From Bacteroidota bacterium (GTDB lineage: Bacteria; Bacteroidota; Bacteroidia; Flavobacteriales_F; PHOS-HE28), in NCBI GenBank assembly GCA_963169595.1, contig CAUJFM010000125.1, positions 1 to 13,386 on the forward strand: 13,386 bases of DNA, written 5' to 3'. The notes under the pieces were generated by a model. That model had not been told where the DNA came from. It was given only the letters and a program-made list of their open reading frames with translations, and ran no database searches. The position numbers and the translations under genes are program-made. This document shows, in pieces, positions 1-8,161 of this stretch (within the stretch, counting starts at the first letter, position 1; every line of letters starts with the position of its first letter).

Positions 1-1151
1 AACTCCGGTCCCACGAAACGGGCCTCGAGCCCCAGTTCGCGCACCAAGGACACAATGCTGTCGTGCTCCTGCCGGCTATCGGCCCCCAGTTCGCGCATGT
101 CGCCCAGGATGGCCAGCTTGGGCCGGTCCGAGGTCATGGCGGCGAAGTTGCGCAGGGCCGCGGCCATGCTGGTGGGGTTGGCGTTGTAGGCGTCCAGCAC
201 CAGGTGGTTGCGACCGGTGTCCCGGAACTCGGACCGGCTGTTGCTCGGCGTGTAGGACGATAGCGCGCCGGCGATGTCATCCTCGAACACGCCGAAGTAC
301 TGTCCGATGCACACGGCCGCCAACGCGTTCGGGGCGTTGTAGTTGCCGATCAGTTTGGTGCTGATGTGGTAGTGCCCGTGGAAGCGATGGTCCTCGAACA
401 CCAGCTCCATGAAGGGGCCTGCGTCGGGGATGGCGTGGCCCTTGGTGTAGGCATTGTCCGTGTTCCCATAGGTCACGCGGTGCAGGCCTTCGCTCTTCGC
501 CATCAACAGCGGGTCCTCGGCGTTCACGAACACGGTACCCTGGTGGCCACCGAGGAAGCCGTACATCTCGGTCTTCGCGGTGATCACGCCCTCGTAGCTG
601 CCAAAGCCTTCCAGGTGCGCCCGCCCGATGTTGGTGATCAAGCCGTGCGTGGGTTCGGCGATGTCCACCAGCTCGGCGATGTCGCCCACCTTGTTGGCGC
701 CCATCTCGATGATGGCGATGCGGTGTTCCGGGGTCAGGCGCAGCAGCGTGAGGGGCACGCCGATGTGGTTGTTGAGGTTGCCGCTGGTGGCCAGCGTGGG
801 CACGTCCTCGGACAGCACGGCATGCACCAGTTCCTTGGTGGTGGTCTTGCCGTTGGTGCCGGTGATGCCGATGACGGGGATGTCGAACTGGCGGCGGTGG
901 TGCCGGGCCAGGTCCTGCAGGGCCTTCAGCACATCAGGCACCAGCAGGTAGCGATCGTCCTGCACCACGGCGGGGTCGTCCACCACGGCGTGCTGCGCGC
1001 CCTTGTCCAGGGCCTCGGCCGCAAAGGCGTTGGCATTGAAGTTGGGCCCCTTCAGGGCGAAGAAGAGGCAGCCGGGGGTGATGGCCCGTGTATCGGTACA
1101 GGCGCCGGTGGAGTGTAGGAAATGGCCGTGAAGGGTCTCGGTGCTGGTCAT
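1..1151 (-). CDS. murF: UDP-N-acetylmuramoyl-tripeptide--D-alanyl-D-alanine ligase (MurF), C-terminus cut off by the window edge
   Basis: MurF is the cytoplasmic ATP-dependent ligase that adds D-Ala-D-Ala to the UDP-MurNAc-tripeptide, the last cytoplasmic step of peptidoglycan precursor synthesis. The reading frame is open from an ATG at 1151 to the left edge, giving 383 complete codons; family members are usually about 430-450 residues, so the last part is missing. Visible motifs: an N-terminal TDTRAITPGCLFFALKG stretch (about residues 19-35), the Mur-ligase ATP-binding loop GTNGKTT (98-104), NLNNHIGVP (about 125-133), EMGAN (149-153), TNIGRAHLEGFGS (from about 173) and the substrate-site motif DAYNANPTS (320-328). 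It lies 55 bases downstream of gldJ on the same strand, so the two may be cotranscribed. However, a strong hairpin sits just 7 bases before the start codon, and I see no ribosome-binding site there. The identification is firm; the start is the only ATG that fits the conserved N-terminus. Confidence 0.95.
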   Translation of the reverse strand, partial: MTSTETLHGHFLHSTGACTDTRAITPGCLFFALKGPNFNANAFAAEALDKGAQHAVVDDPAVVQDDRYLLVPDVLKALQDLARHHRRQFDIPVIGITGTNGKTTTKELVHAVLSEDVPTLATSGNLNNHIGVPLTLLRLTPEHRIAIIEMGANKVGDIAELVDIAEPTHGLITNIGRAHLEGFGSYEGVITAKTEMYGFLGGHQGTVFVNAEDPLLMAKSEGLHRVTYGNTDNAYTKGHAIPDAGPFMELVFEDHRFHGHYHISTKLIGNYNAPNALAAVCIGQYFGVFEDDIAGALSSYTPSNSRSEFRDTGRNHLVLDAYNANPTSMAAALRNFAAMTSDRPKLAILGDMRELGADSRQEHDSIVSLVRELGLEARFVGPE

Positions 1152-1158
1152 GAACGAA

Positions 1159-1185
1159 CGAGCCCCCGGGGATGCCGGGGGCTCG
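1159..1185 (-). terminator. GC-rich perfect hairpin between gldJ and murF (possible terminator or attenuator)
   Basis: An 11-base perfect inverted repeat (CGAGCCCCCGG at 1159-1169, CCGGGGGCTCG at 1175-1185) encloses a 5-base loop. It lies after the gldJ stop codon and ends 7 bases before the murF ATG. On the minus strand it is followed by TTCGTTC rather than a clean T-tract, so it is not a textbook intrinsic terminator. It could reduce read-through from gldJ into murF, protect the gldJ mRNA 3' end, or hinder ribosome access to murF. The structure is read directly from the sequence; its role is inference. Confidence 0.4.
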
Positions 1186-1206
1186 AAAATAGGTCGGTGC
1201 AATGCC

Positions 1207-2967
1207 TCAACGCTTCTGGTCGAGCTTCTTCTTGTTCTTGTCCTCACCCATGCCCTTCGGGCTGCCCACGCGGGTCATGGCGCAGCGGAAGCCGATGGTG
1301 GCCGTGCTCTGGCGCTCGTCCAAGTGGCGGCGGGTGGCGGGGTTGGCCCAGTAGATGCGGTCGGCCCAGCTGGCACCCTTGTACACGCGACTGCGGTCGT
1401 TCACCAGGGTGGTCTTGCCCCAGTCGTACATCGCATTGCCCTCGAAGTCGGGCTGCTCGTAGTAGATGCTGCTTTCCACATCGCCGTCGCGGAAGTCGAT
1501 GTTGTCGCTCTGGCGGTAGTTGCGGCGGTCGATGTTCTCCTCCACCGTCACGTTGCGCCAGCGCACCTCACCGGGCTGGTCGGCCTGGTAATCGCTGATG
1601 CCGCTGAGCAGCTTGGGACAGATCTCCAGGTCCTTGCTCTTGATCAGGTCCACCATGTCCTGCACGCGCTGCATGGCCGCATCGGGCTTGCGGGTGTTGT
1701 TGAACTCGATGGACTGATCGATGGCGGTGAGCAGCTCGTCGATGAGGGCGGCCTCCTCGTCCGTGGCGCGGCCCTGCATGGTGGTCTGGAACTCGGTGAG
1801 GTAGTACTTGATGCCGTCCACATCGTACACCACGATGTCGTGCTTGTCCTGCACGGCACCATCGCTGTTCAGCACCTTGGTCTTGAACACGTTGCCACGG
1901 TAGGGGCGGAAGTCATCCTTGTCCTCGGGGCTCAGCGGGCGGTACACGTCCATCACCCACTCGCTCACGTTGCCGGCCATGTTGTAGAGGCCGTAGTCGT
2001 TGGGCCAGTAGCTGAACACCGGGGCGGTCACGTCGGCATTGTCGTTGAGGCTGCCGGCCACACCCATGTAGTCACCACGGCCGCGCATGAAGTTGCCGCG
2101 GAAGTCACCGTAGAAGGCACCGCCTTTCTTGCGGCTGTCGTAACGCACCCAGTGGCCGTTCCAGGGGTAGATGCGGCGCTCTACGATGCGCTCGTCCACT
2201 GTGTTACCCACGAGGCCGTAGGCGGCATACTCCCACTCGGCCTCGGTCGGCAGGCGGTAGCGGGGCAGCAGGATGCCGTCCTCCATCTTGATGTTACGGG
2301 TGTCCTTGTTCGGGTTGAAGTCGGTCACACCGTCCACCTTCTTGCCGCTCTCGTACTGGCCGGCCAGGTAGGCATCCGTGGTGAAGTGGTCCTCGTTGAT
2401 CTGGTTGGGGTAGTGCTCGAAGAGGCCCTCGCGGATGAGGATGACCTCGTTCACACGGTCGGTACGCCACGCGCAGTAGTCATTGGCCTGCAGCCAGTTC
2501 ACGCCCACCACGGGGTAATCGCGGTAGGCCGGGTGGCGCAGGTAGTACTCCACGTAGGGCTCGTTGAAGGCCAGCTTGCTGCGCCACACCAGGGTGTCGG
2601 GCAGGGCCTTCTTGTAGATCTCCGGGTAGTCGGCCACGAACACGCGCTCCAGCCAGTAGAGGTACTCCAGCCAGTAGAAGTTGGTCACCTCCACCTCGTC
2701 CATATAGAAGGAGGACACGGTCACCGTGCGCGGGATCATGTCCCACTCATGGCGCAGGTCGTCGGTGACACGGCCCATGGTGAACTGACCGCCCTCCACG
2801 AGGATCAGGCCCGGTCCGGTCTCCTGCTCCTCGAAGGCGGTCTTCTCGAAGCCCCCGTTCTTGGAGTCGTTGTAGTTCCACCCCGTGGCGCCGCTCTTCT
2901 CGAACTGGCAACTGCTCAGGAGCGCGGCAGCGGCGGTGAGGGTCCCTATGTTCCTTACAAGGCTCAT
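1207..2967 (-). CDS. gldJ: Gliding motility / type IX secretion lipoprotein GldJ
   Basis: GldJ is an outer-membrane-associated lipoprotein essential for gliding in Flavobacterium johnsoniae and needed for stable T9SS components; it is a paralogue of GldK/PorK. The 586-residue product starts with a lipoprotein signal (MSLVRNIGTLTAAAALLSSC), with a LSSC lipobox and the lipidated Cys at 20. The mature part carries the formylglycine-generating-enzyme-like (FGE-sulfatase) fold: LILVEGGQFTMG (54-65), RLPTEAEWEYAA (238-249), NMAGNVSEWV (329-338), GASWADR (531-537) and GFRCAM (559-564). Between about 345 and 530 there is a long insert, which I recall as a GldJ feature that separates it from simple FGE proteins. 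TGWNYNDSKNGGF just after the lipid anchor is also GldJ-like. The C-terminal tail is very basic (KNKKKLDQKR); in F. johnsoniae the extreme C-terminus of GldJ is reported as required for gliding but not for secretion. The gene follows the PorP-like gene by 31 bases and precedes murF. Confidence 0.95.
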   Translation of the reverse strand: MSLVRNIGTLTAAAALLSSCQFEKSGATGWNYNDSKNGGFEKTAFEEQETGPGLILVEGGQFTMGRVTDDLRHEWDMIPRTVTVSSFYMDEVEVTNFYWLEYLYWLERVFVADYPEIYKKALPDTLVWRSKLAFNEPYVEYYLRHPAYRDYPVVGVNWLQANDYCAWRTDRVNEVILIREGLFEHYPNQINEDHFTTDAYLAGQYESGKKVDGVTDFNPNKDTRNIKMEDGILLPRYRLPTEAEWEYAAYGLVGNTVDERIVERRIYPWNGHWVRYDSRKKGGAFYGDFRGNFMRGRGDYMGVAGSLNDNADVTAPVFSYWPNDYGLYNMAGNVSEWVMDVYRPLSPEDKDDFRPYRGNVFKTKVLNSDGAVQDKHDIVVYDVDGIKYYLTEFQTTMQGRATDEEAALIDELLTAIDQSIEFNNTRKPDAAMQRVQDMVDLIKSKDLEICPKLLSGISDYQADQPGEVRWRNVTVEENIDRRNYRQSDNIDFRDGDVESSIYYEQPDFEGNAMYDWGKTTLVNDRSRVYKGASWADRIYWANPATRRHLDERQSTATIGFRCAMTRVGSPKGMGEDKNKKKLDQKR

Positions 2968-2998
2968 GGTCTTGTGGCTGGTTCTTGGTTGGACGGGT

Positions 2999-3976
2999 TC
3001 AGAACGTGGGGCAGGCGACCACGCGGAACCGACGTTTCTTGGCTTTGCAGTTGAACTGCATCTGCAGGCTGATCTCGTGCGACCCGGCGGTCTGCGTGGT
3101 CAGCTTGCTGGTGGTGAGGTCGTAGCTGTAGCCGAACTTGAACTTCTCCGTATGGAAGCCGATCAACGCGATGAAGGCATCGCGGGTGCGATACCATACG
3201 CCGGCGGTGATCGGGCCGTGGTCGATGTAGAGGCCGAGGTTCAATTGCCTGAACGCGGCCTGCTGCTGGTATAGTACGTTGGGGGAGATGCGGGTGCGGG
3301 GTTCGCCGTACTTGCCCTGCATGCCGATGGGGATGGCGGCACCGCCGTGCGCGGTGAACTTCATCGGCAGGTCGCTGTTCCCCACGATGAGCGATTCGTT
3401 CGGCTCGGTGAGGTGATGCGCGGCGAAGCCCACGAAGAAGATGTCCGTGTAGCCCAGGATGCCGGCGCTGAAGTCGGCATTGCCCACACTGCCACCGCGG
3501 GGCACGTCCTGCGTATTGTAGATGAAGCCGCGGCGCGGGTCGATCTGGTCGCCGAAGGTGAGCTTGCTCCAATCGAGCGACTTCTGGAAGTAGGTGGCCT
3601 CGAAGCCCACCTTGATGGAGAACTTCCGGCTGATGGCCTGCTGGTAGGAGTAGATGCCGCTCACCCGGGTGGTGTTCAGCGTGCCCTTGCCGGCCTGGTC
3701 ATGGGTCACCAGCAGACCGAGGCCGCCCATGAGGCCGTCCACATGCTGGTCATAGCTCACGCTGGTGGTCACGAAAGTGCCGGTGAGGGCGGGCCACTGG
3801 TTGCGGTAGTTCATCACCACGCGCGGACAGCGGGCCGTGCCCGCGAACGCCGGGTTCAGGTACAACGGGTTGGCATAGAACTGAGTGAATTGCGGGTCCT
3901 GGGCAAATGCGCCCACGGACAAGACAACCCCCATTGCCAGGCACAAGGCCGCACGCCAGACAGTCCGATCCATCAT
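2999..3976 (-). CDS. PorP/SprF-family type IX secretion outer-membrane protein
   Basis: This 325-residue protein belongs to the PorP/SprF family of Bacteroidota outer-membrane beta-barrel proteins, which work with the T9SS and are often encoded beside gliding or secretion lipoproteins or large surface adhesins. A Sec signal peptide covers about residues 1-26 (hydrophobic core LCLAMGVVLSVGAFA). Immediately after it comes the family hallmark DPQFTQFYANPLYLNPAFAG (27-46). The rest is alternating hydrophobic/polar strand-like sequence rich in aromatic residues, ending in the family-like CPTF. I chose the ATG at 3976; an in-frame ATG at 4000 would add eight residues (MGRERTES), but the signal peptide and the promoter-like element upstream favour 3976. 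The next gene, gldJ, starts 31 bases after its stop, suggesting one operon. The frame stays open upstream towards 4522, but that part overlaps porU in antisense and is not coding. Whether it is the functional PorP, SprF or a GldJ-specific paralogue cannot be decided here. Confidence 0.88.
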   Translation of the reverse strand: MMDRTVWRAALCLAMGVVLSVGAFAQDPQFTQFYANPLYLNPAFAGTARCPRVVMNYRNQWPALTGTFVTTSVSYDQHVDGLMGGLGLLVTHDQAGKGTLNTTRVSGIYSYQQAISRKFSIKVGFEATYFQKSLDWSKLTFGDQIDPRRGFIYNTQDVPRGGSVGNADFSAGILGYTDIFFVGFAAHHLTEPNESLIVGNSDLPMKFTAHGGAAIPIGMQGKYGEPRTRISPNVLYQQQAAFRQLNLGLYIDHGPITAGVWYRTRDAFIALIGFHTEKFKFGYSYDLTTSKLTTQTAGSHEISLQMQFNCKAKKRRFRVVACPTF

Positions 3977-4010
3977 GCTCTCAGTTCGTTCACGGCCCAT
4001 GAGCCAGCGC

Positions 4011-4018
4011 CAAGTATA
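4011..4018 (-). promoter_or_regulatory. Candidate -7 promoter element for the PorP-like/gldJ transcript
   Basis: Read on the minus strand the sequence is TATACTTG, one mismatch from the Bacteroidota -7 consensus TAnnTTTG. It lies 34 bases before the ATG at 3976, which would give a leader of roughly 25-30 bases. I see no convincing -33 TTG at the usual spacing. Weak evidence on its own; its position in the divergent region supports it. Confidence 0.35.
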
Positions 4019-4113
4019 CGCATCCCCCTCCATAACGGTTCCCCGACCGAGCGGCAATAATCCCGAACAGGTGCCGTTGGACCGGTGTTCCGAAACGCAA
4101 GGGTCGAAGGTAG

Positions 4114-4121
4114 TATTTTCG
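4114..4121 (+). promoter_or_regulatory. Candidate -7 promoter element for porU
   Basis: TATTTTCG matches the Bacteroidota -7 consensus TAnnTTTG with one mismatch and lies 34 bases before the porU ATG at 4156. No -33 TTG is visible at 17-20 bases upstream. It sits in the divergent region shared with the PorP-like/gldJ transcript, so the two T9SS transcripts could be jointly controlled from this region. Confidence 0.35.
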
Positions 4122-4129
4122 ATCCGAAC

Positions 4130-4156
4130 TGTTGAAAACCTGTTGATCCGTGTTGA
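4130..4156 (+). repeat. Three phased TGTTGA direct repeats directly before porU
   Basis: TGTTGA occurs at 4130-4135, 4141-4146 and 4151-4156, spaced 11 and 10 bases apart, close to one DNA helical turn. The last copy runs into the porU start codon. The first copy in context (TGTTGAAAA) matches 7 of 9 positions of the DnaA box TGTGGATAA. Helically phased direct repeats suggest a protein-binding site, such as a regulator of porU, but chance is possible for a 6-base word. Function unknown. Confidence 0.4.
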
Positions 4157-7100
4157 TGTTCCCCACCCGTTCCATTGGCCTGGTCCTCTTCGCGCTGTCC
4201 CTTGTCCCTGCTGCTGCGCAGGAGCAATGGGGGCGAACCCTCGATTGGCCGTCCACCCGCGTGGTGACGAACATTGAACAGTCCAAGGGGGAGCGCTCCG
4301 GTGTGGCAAGGCCCGAGGCTCAACAACGTGGGGTGGACGGGTTGGCTTTCCAAGGAGCGCGGTACGATCTGGAGCGCGACGGTCTGCCCATCTACAGCGA
4401 GGTGTTCGAACTGGACGGTGGGGTGCGCGACATCGCGGTCTCCCTGGCCAATGCCGAGTATGCGCCCCTGACCACCGAAGAGGCCAAGGCCTGGCCGGCC
4501 GCGACCTCGGTGGGCGATGCACCGGCGGTGTACGCCCGCATCTCCTTCATGCGCAAGCAGCCCTTCGGACTGGTCAGCGTGGAGCCCTTCCGCCGCAACC
4601 CGGCCACCGGACAGCTGGAAAAACTGGTGCGCTTCCGGTTGCAGGTGATGGAGACCCGCGGTGGGGGCGGTGTGCCCAAGGACTATCCGGTCTCGTCCAA
4701 ACTGGCCGGTGGTGAATGGTACCGCTTCTCCGTGCCCCGCGAAGGCGTGTGCCGCATCTCCTACGATTTCCTGCGCGACCTGGGCGTGGACGTGGGCAAC
4801 CTGGCCTCTTCGCGCATCAACATCTATGGCAACCACTTCGGCCAGCTGCCCTACGCCAATTCCGTGGAGCGCCCCACCGACCTGCTGCTGAACGCGATCC
4901 AGGTGAACGATGGCGGCGATGGGGTCTTCGGTCCGGGCGACCACATCCTCTTCTATGCGTCCGGCCCGCACCGCTGGGACCTGGTGAACGGCCGCTTCGC
5001 ACACACCAAGCACGCCTACAGCGACAGTGCCTGCTACTTCATCGGGCTGGATGTGGACGCTCCCAAGCGCATCGCCCCGGCCCAGCTCACCAGCGATCCC
5101 GCCACGGTCACTGTCACCACCTTCAACGACCGGCAGTTCATCGAGCGCGACCTGGTCAACTTCCTCAAATCGGGCCGCACGTGGTATGGCGAGACCTACG
5201 ACCTCACCACCACCTACAACTATGCCTTCGACACGCCCTTCCTGGTGAGCACCGAGCAGGCCTGCGTGAAGGTGGACGTGGCCGCGCGCACGCTGATGAC
5301 AGGCGGCATGACGAACTCAAGCACCTTCTCCATTGTATCCGGCTCCGGCCTGAACGGCACCCTGGCGGTCACCAGTGTCTCGGGCAGCTACACCGGAGCC
5401 TATGCGCGAGGGGGGCAGCAGGAGTATTGCTGGAACGCAGCGGGGAACAGCGTGCCTCTGGTGGTCACCTTCAACAAGTTCGACCCCGTGAGCTCCATCG
5501 GCTGGATGAACTGGCTGGAGCTGAACTGCGTGCGCGAGCTGCGCTTCACCGGCGACCAGCTCGGCTTCAGGCACCTGGCCAGCGTGGGTGCCGGGCAGGT
5601 GGCGGAGTACCAGCTCGGGTTCGCGGGGCAGGTGTCCCGCATCTGGGAGGTGACCGACCCCACCGATGTGCGCGATGTGGCCTTCACCACCAACGGATCC
5701 ACCAAGCTGTTCCGCGCAGCGGCCGACAGCCTGCGCGAGTTCATCGCCTTCCGTGATGCGAACTTTGTGACACCGACCAAGGTGGGCCGTGTGCCCAACC
5801 AGGACCTCCATGCCACCGCGCTCCCCACGGACCTGGTGATCGTATCGCCGCCTGAGTACTGGTCCGCCCTGCAGCCGCTGGTGGACCGCCGGCAGAGCGA
5901 GGGCCTTGCGGTGCGCGTGGTAAGCCCGCAGCAGGTGTACAACGAGTTCTCCAGCGGCACACGCGATGCCACGGCGATCAAGCGCTACATGCGCCTGCTG
6001 TACGACCGGGCCGGTGCCGATCCCGCGCTCCTGCCGCGCTACCTGTTGCTCTTCGGGGATGGTTCGTACAACAACCTCTCCTGGGCCCCGTCCAACCAGA
6101 ACCTCATCCCCAGCTACCAGACCGAGAACAGCCTGGATCCCGGCAAGTCCTACACCTCCGATGACTACTTCGGGCTGCTGGATGCGAACGAGAGCGAGGT
6201 GCCGGGCGATCTGGTGGACATCGGCATCGGGCGGATCCCGGTCTCCACCACGCAGATGGCGCGCGAGATGGTGTCCAAGCTCCTGGCCTACGATCAGCTG
6301 CAGCTGCTCAGCACGGGCAGCAGCAACTGCACGGCCACCGGCGATGGCGGCATCGCGGACTGGCGCGCGCATGTGCTCTTCGTGAGCGACGACATGGAGG
6401 GCGATACGTACGAGGGCATCATCCACATGGACCAGAGCGATTTCCTGGCCCGGCGCGTGGAGAACGAGCACCCGCGCTTCAATGTGGACAAGATCTACCT
6501 CGATGCCTACCAGCAGGTGAGCACGCCGGGTGGCGAGCGCTATCCCCAGGCCCAGACCGACCTGCGCGACAAGGTGCAGAAGGGCTGCCTGCTGGTGAAC
6601 TACGTGGGCCACGGTGGCGAGGTGGGCTGGGCGCACGAGCGCCTGCTGGACAACGGCACCATCCTGGGCTGGACCAACCGGGAGCGGGCGCCGCTCTTCA
6701 TGACCGCCACCTGCGAGTTCACCCGCTGGGACGATCCGGGGCGCACCTCCGCCGGCGAGTACGTGATGCTCAATCCCAACGGCGGCGGCATCGGCCTGAT
6801 GACCACCACGCGCCTGGCCTATTCGGGGCAGAACTTCGACCTGGGGCGTGACTTCTACGACCACGTGTTCGCGGTGACCGAGGAGCAGGGCCGGGACCAG
6901 CGTTTGGGCGACATCTACCGCAAGACCAAGCGGGACATGTCCTTCGCTTATCCCAACCTGACCAACCACCGCAGCTTCGCGCTCATCGGCGATCCGAGCC
7001 TGCGTCTGGCCATGCCGCGGCTCTCCGCCCGCATCACCGCCATCACCGATACGCTCGGCAACCCGGTGGACACCCTGAAGGCGCTGGCCACCGTGCGCAT

Positions 7101-8097
7101 CGCAGGCTTCGTGGACGATGGCAGCGGGCAGCCCATGGCCGATTTCAACGGATTGGTGGTGCCCACCGTGTACGACAAGGACCAGCAGCAGACCACCCTG
7201 ATGAACGATGGCGGCACCACGGCCTTCAACTTCTTCATCTACAAGAACATCCTCTACCGCGGCAAGGCCACCGTCACCAACGGGCAGTTCGACTTCACCT
7301 TCGTGGTGCCCAAGGACATCAACTACACCGTGGGGGCCGGCCGGGTGAGCTGCTATGCGGAAAGCTGGAACGCCAATGCCGTGGGCTACACCAACGAACC
7401 GCTCATCGGCGGAACGGCCACCGACATCGTGGCGGATGCACAGGGGCCGCGCATCGAGCTGTTCATGAACGACGAACGCTTCGTGCGGGGCGGCATCACC
7501 AACGAGACCCCGCTGCTGCTGGGCAAGCTCTTCGATGAGAACGGCATCAACACGGTGGGCAGCAGCATCGGCCACGACCTGCTGGCGGTGCTGGATGAGA
7601 ACACCGAGCAGGCCATCGTGCTGAACGACCTCTACGAGGCCGACCTGGACACCTACAAGAGCGGCGCGGTACGCTACCGCTTCGGGCAGCTGGCCGAAGG
7701 CACGCACACCCTGCGCCTGAAGGCCTGGGATGTACACAACAACTCCAACGAGGCGTACACCGAGTTCGTGGTGGCCTCCAGCGCCGAGCTGGCCCTGGCC
7801 CATGTGCTCAACTACCCCAATCCGTTCACCACGCACACGGAGTTCTACTTCGAGCACAACCGTCCCTGCAACACGCTGAACGTGCAGGTGCAGGTGTTCA
7901 CGGTGAGCGGCCGGTTGGTGAAGACCCTCAGCCGCCAGCTCACCTGCGAAGGGTTCCGGAGCGAGCCCATGCCCTGGGATGGCCGGGACGACTTCGGCGA
8001 CCGGTTGGGCCGCGGCGTGTATGTGTACCGGCTCAGCGTGACCACCCCCGATGGCGAGACCGCCGACAAGTTCGAGAAGCTCGTGATCCTCAGGTGA
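4156..8097 (+). CDS. porU: Type IX secretion system C-terminal signal peptidase / sortase PorU
   Basis: PorU is a surface cysteine protease of the gingipain (C25) family. It cleaves the C-terminal signal domain from T9SS cargo and transfers the cargo to a surface anchor. The 1313-residue product has a signal peptide (MFPTRSIGLVLFALSLVPAAA, cleavage near QEQ), a long beta-rich N-terminal region, and a C25 domain at about 559-950. This domain contains YLLLFGDGSYNN, the catalytic His in NYVGHGGE (His819) and the catalytic Cys in TATCEF (Cys853). The C-terminal domain begins near LNYPNPF (about 1218) and ends with a FlgD-like segment (WDGRDDFGDRLGRGVYVYRL) and LVILR. I chose the ATG at 4156; a GTG at 4150 would add only two residues before the same signal peptide. 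PorU acts with PorV, encoded next. Length is in the range expected for Flavobacteriia, and both catalytic residues are present, so it should be active. Confidence 0.95.
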   Translation: MFPTRSIGLVLFALSLVPAAAQEQWGRTLDWPSTRVVTNIEQSKGERSGVARPEAQQRGVDGLAFQGARYDLERDGLPIYSEVFELDGGVRDIAVSLANAEYAPLTTEEAKAWPAATSVGDAPAVYARISFMRKQPFGLVSVEPFRRNPATGQLEKLVRFRLQVMETRGGGGVPKDYPVSSKLAGGEWYRFSVPREGVCRISYDFLRDLGVDVGNLASSRINIYGNHFGQLPYANSVERPTDLLLNAIQVNDGGDGVFGPGDHILFYASGPHRWDLVNGRFAHTKHAYSDSACYFIGLDVDAPKRIAPAQLTSDPATVTVTTFNDRQFIERDLVNFLKSGRTWYGETYDLTTTYNYAFDTPFLVSTEQACVKVDVAARTLMTGGMTNSSTFSIVSGSGLNGTLAVTSVSGSYTGAYARGGQQEYCWNAAGNSVPLVVTFNKFDPVSSIGWMNWLELNCVRELRFTGDQLGFRHLASVGAGQVAEYQLGFAGQVSRIWEVTDPTDVRDVAFTTNGSTKLFRAAADSLREFIAFRDANFVTPTKVGRVPNQDLHATALPTDLVIVSPPEYWSALQPLVDRRQSEGLAVRVVSPQQVYNEFSSGTRDATAIKRYMRLLYDRAGADPALLPRYLLLFGDGSYNNLSWAPSNQNLIPSYQTENSLDPGKSYTSDDYFGLLDANESEVPGDLVDIGIGRIPVSTTQMAREMVSKLLAYDQLQLLSTGSSNCTATGDGGIADWRAHVLFVSDDMEGDTYEGIIHMDQSDFLARRVENEHPRFNVDKIYLDAYQQVSTPGGERYPQAQTDLRDKVQKGCLLVNYVGHGGEVGWAHERLLDNGTILGWTNRERAPLFMTATCEFTRWDDPGRTSAGEYVMLNPNGGGIGLMTTTRLAYSGQNFDLGRDFYDHVFAVTEEQGRDQRLGDIYRKTKRDMSFAYPNLTNHRSFALIGDPSLRLAMPRLSARITAITDTLGNPVDTLKALATVRIAGFVDDGSGQPMADFNGLVVPTVYDKDQQQTTLMNDGGTTAFNFFIYKNILYRGKATVTNGQFDFTFVVPKDINYTVGAGRVSCYAESWNANAVGYTNEPLIGGTATDIVADAQGPRIELFMNDERFVRGGITNETPLLLGKLFDENGINTVGSSIGHDLLAVLDENTEQAIVLNDLYEADLDTYKSGAVRYRFGQLAEGTHTLRLKAWDVHNNSNEAYTEFVVASSAELALAHVLNYPNPFTTHTEFYFEHNRPCNTLNVQVQVFTVSGRLVKTLSRQLTCEGFRSEPMPWDGRDDFGDRLGRGVYVYRLSVTTPDGETADKFEKLVILR

Positions 8098-8126
8098 TCC
8101 GCACAATAAAGCCCTGCCTTCCCGCG

Positions 8127-8134
8127 TATATTTG
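8127..8134 (+). promoter_or_regulatory. -7 promoter element for porV-ispF
   Basis: TATATTTG is a perfect match to the Bacteroidota -7 consensus TAnnTTTG. It lies 27 bases before the porV ATG at 8162 and 30 bases after the porU stop. No clear -33 TTG is present. The identical octamer precedes pdhA in this window at nearly the same distance from its start. It suggests porV-ispF can be transcribed independently of porU. Confidence 0.6.
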
Positions 8135-8161
8135 CGGTCCTTTGTCCCAGACCTGCCCGCG

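Noticed and set aside
366..1118. 250-codon plus-strand open frame opposite murF
   Set aside because: The minus-strand frame carries all the Mur-ligase motifs. The opposite frame shows no family resemblance.
1141..3054. 637-codon plus-strand open frame opposite gldJ
   Set aside because: The minus strand encodes a full-length GldJ with lipobox and FGE motifs. The plus-strand frame is His/Val/Ala-rich shadow sequence.
3977..4522. N-terminal extension of the PorP-like protein to 507 residues
   Set aside because: It would place the obvious signal peptide in the middle of the protein and run antisense through the porU start.
5317..8106. Very long open frame (929 codons) on the minus strand, antisense to porU
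   Set aside because: Its product is low in complexity (rich in His, Ala, Gly, Val) with no recognisable domain, while the plus strand encodes a clear PorU with catalytic residues. Long antisense frames are expected in GC-rich DNA with G/C-ending codons.
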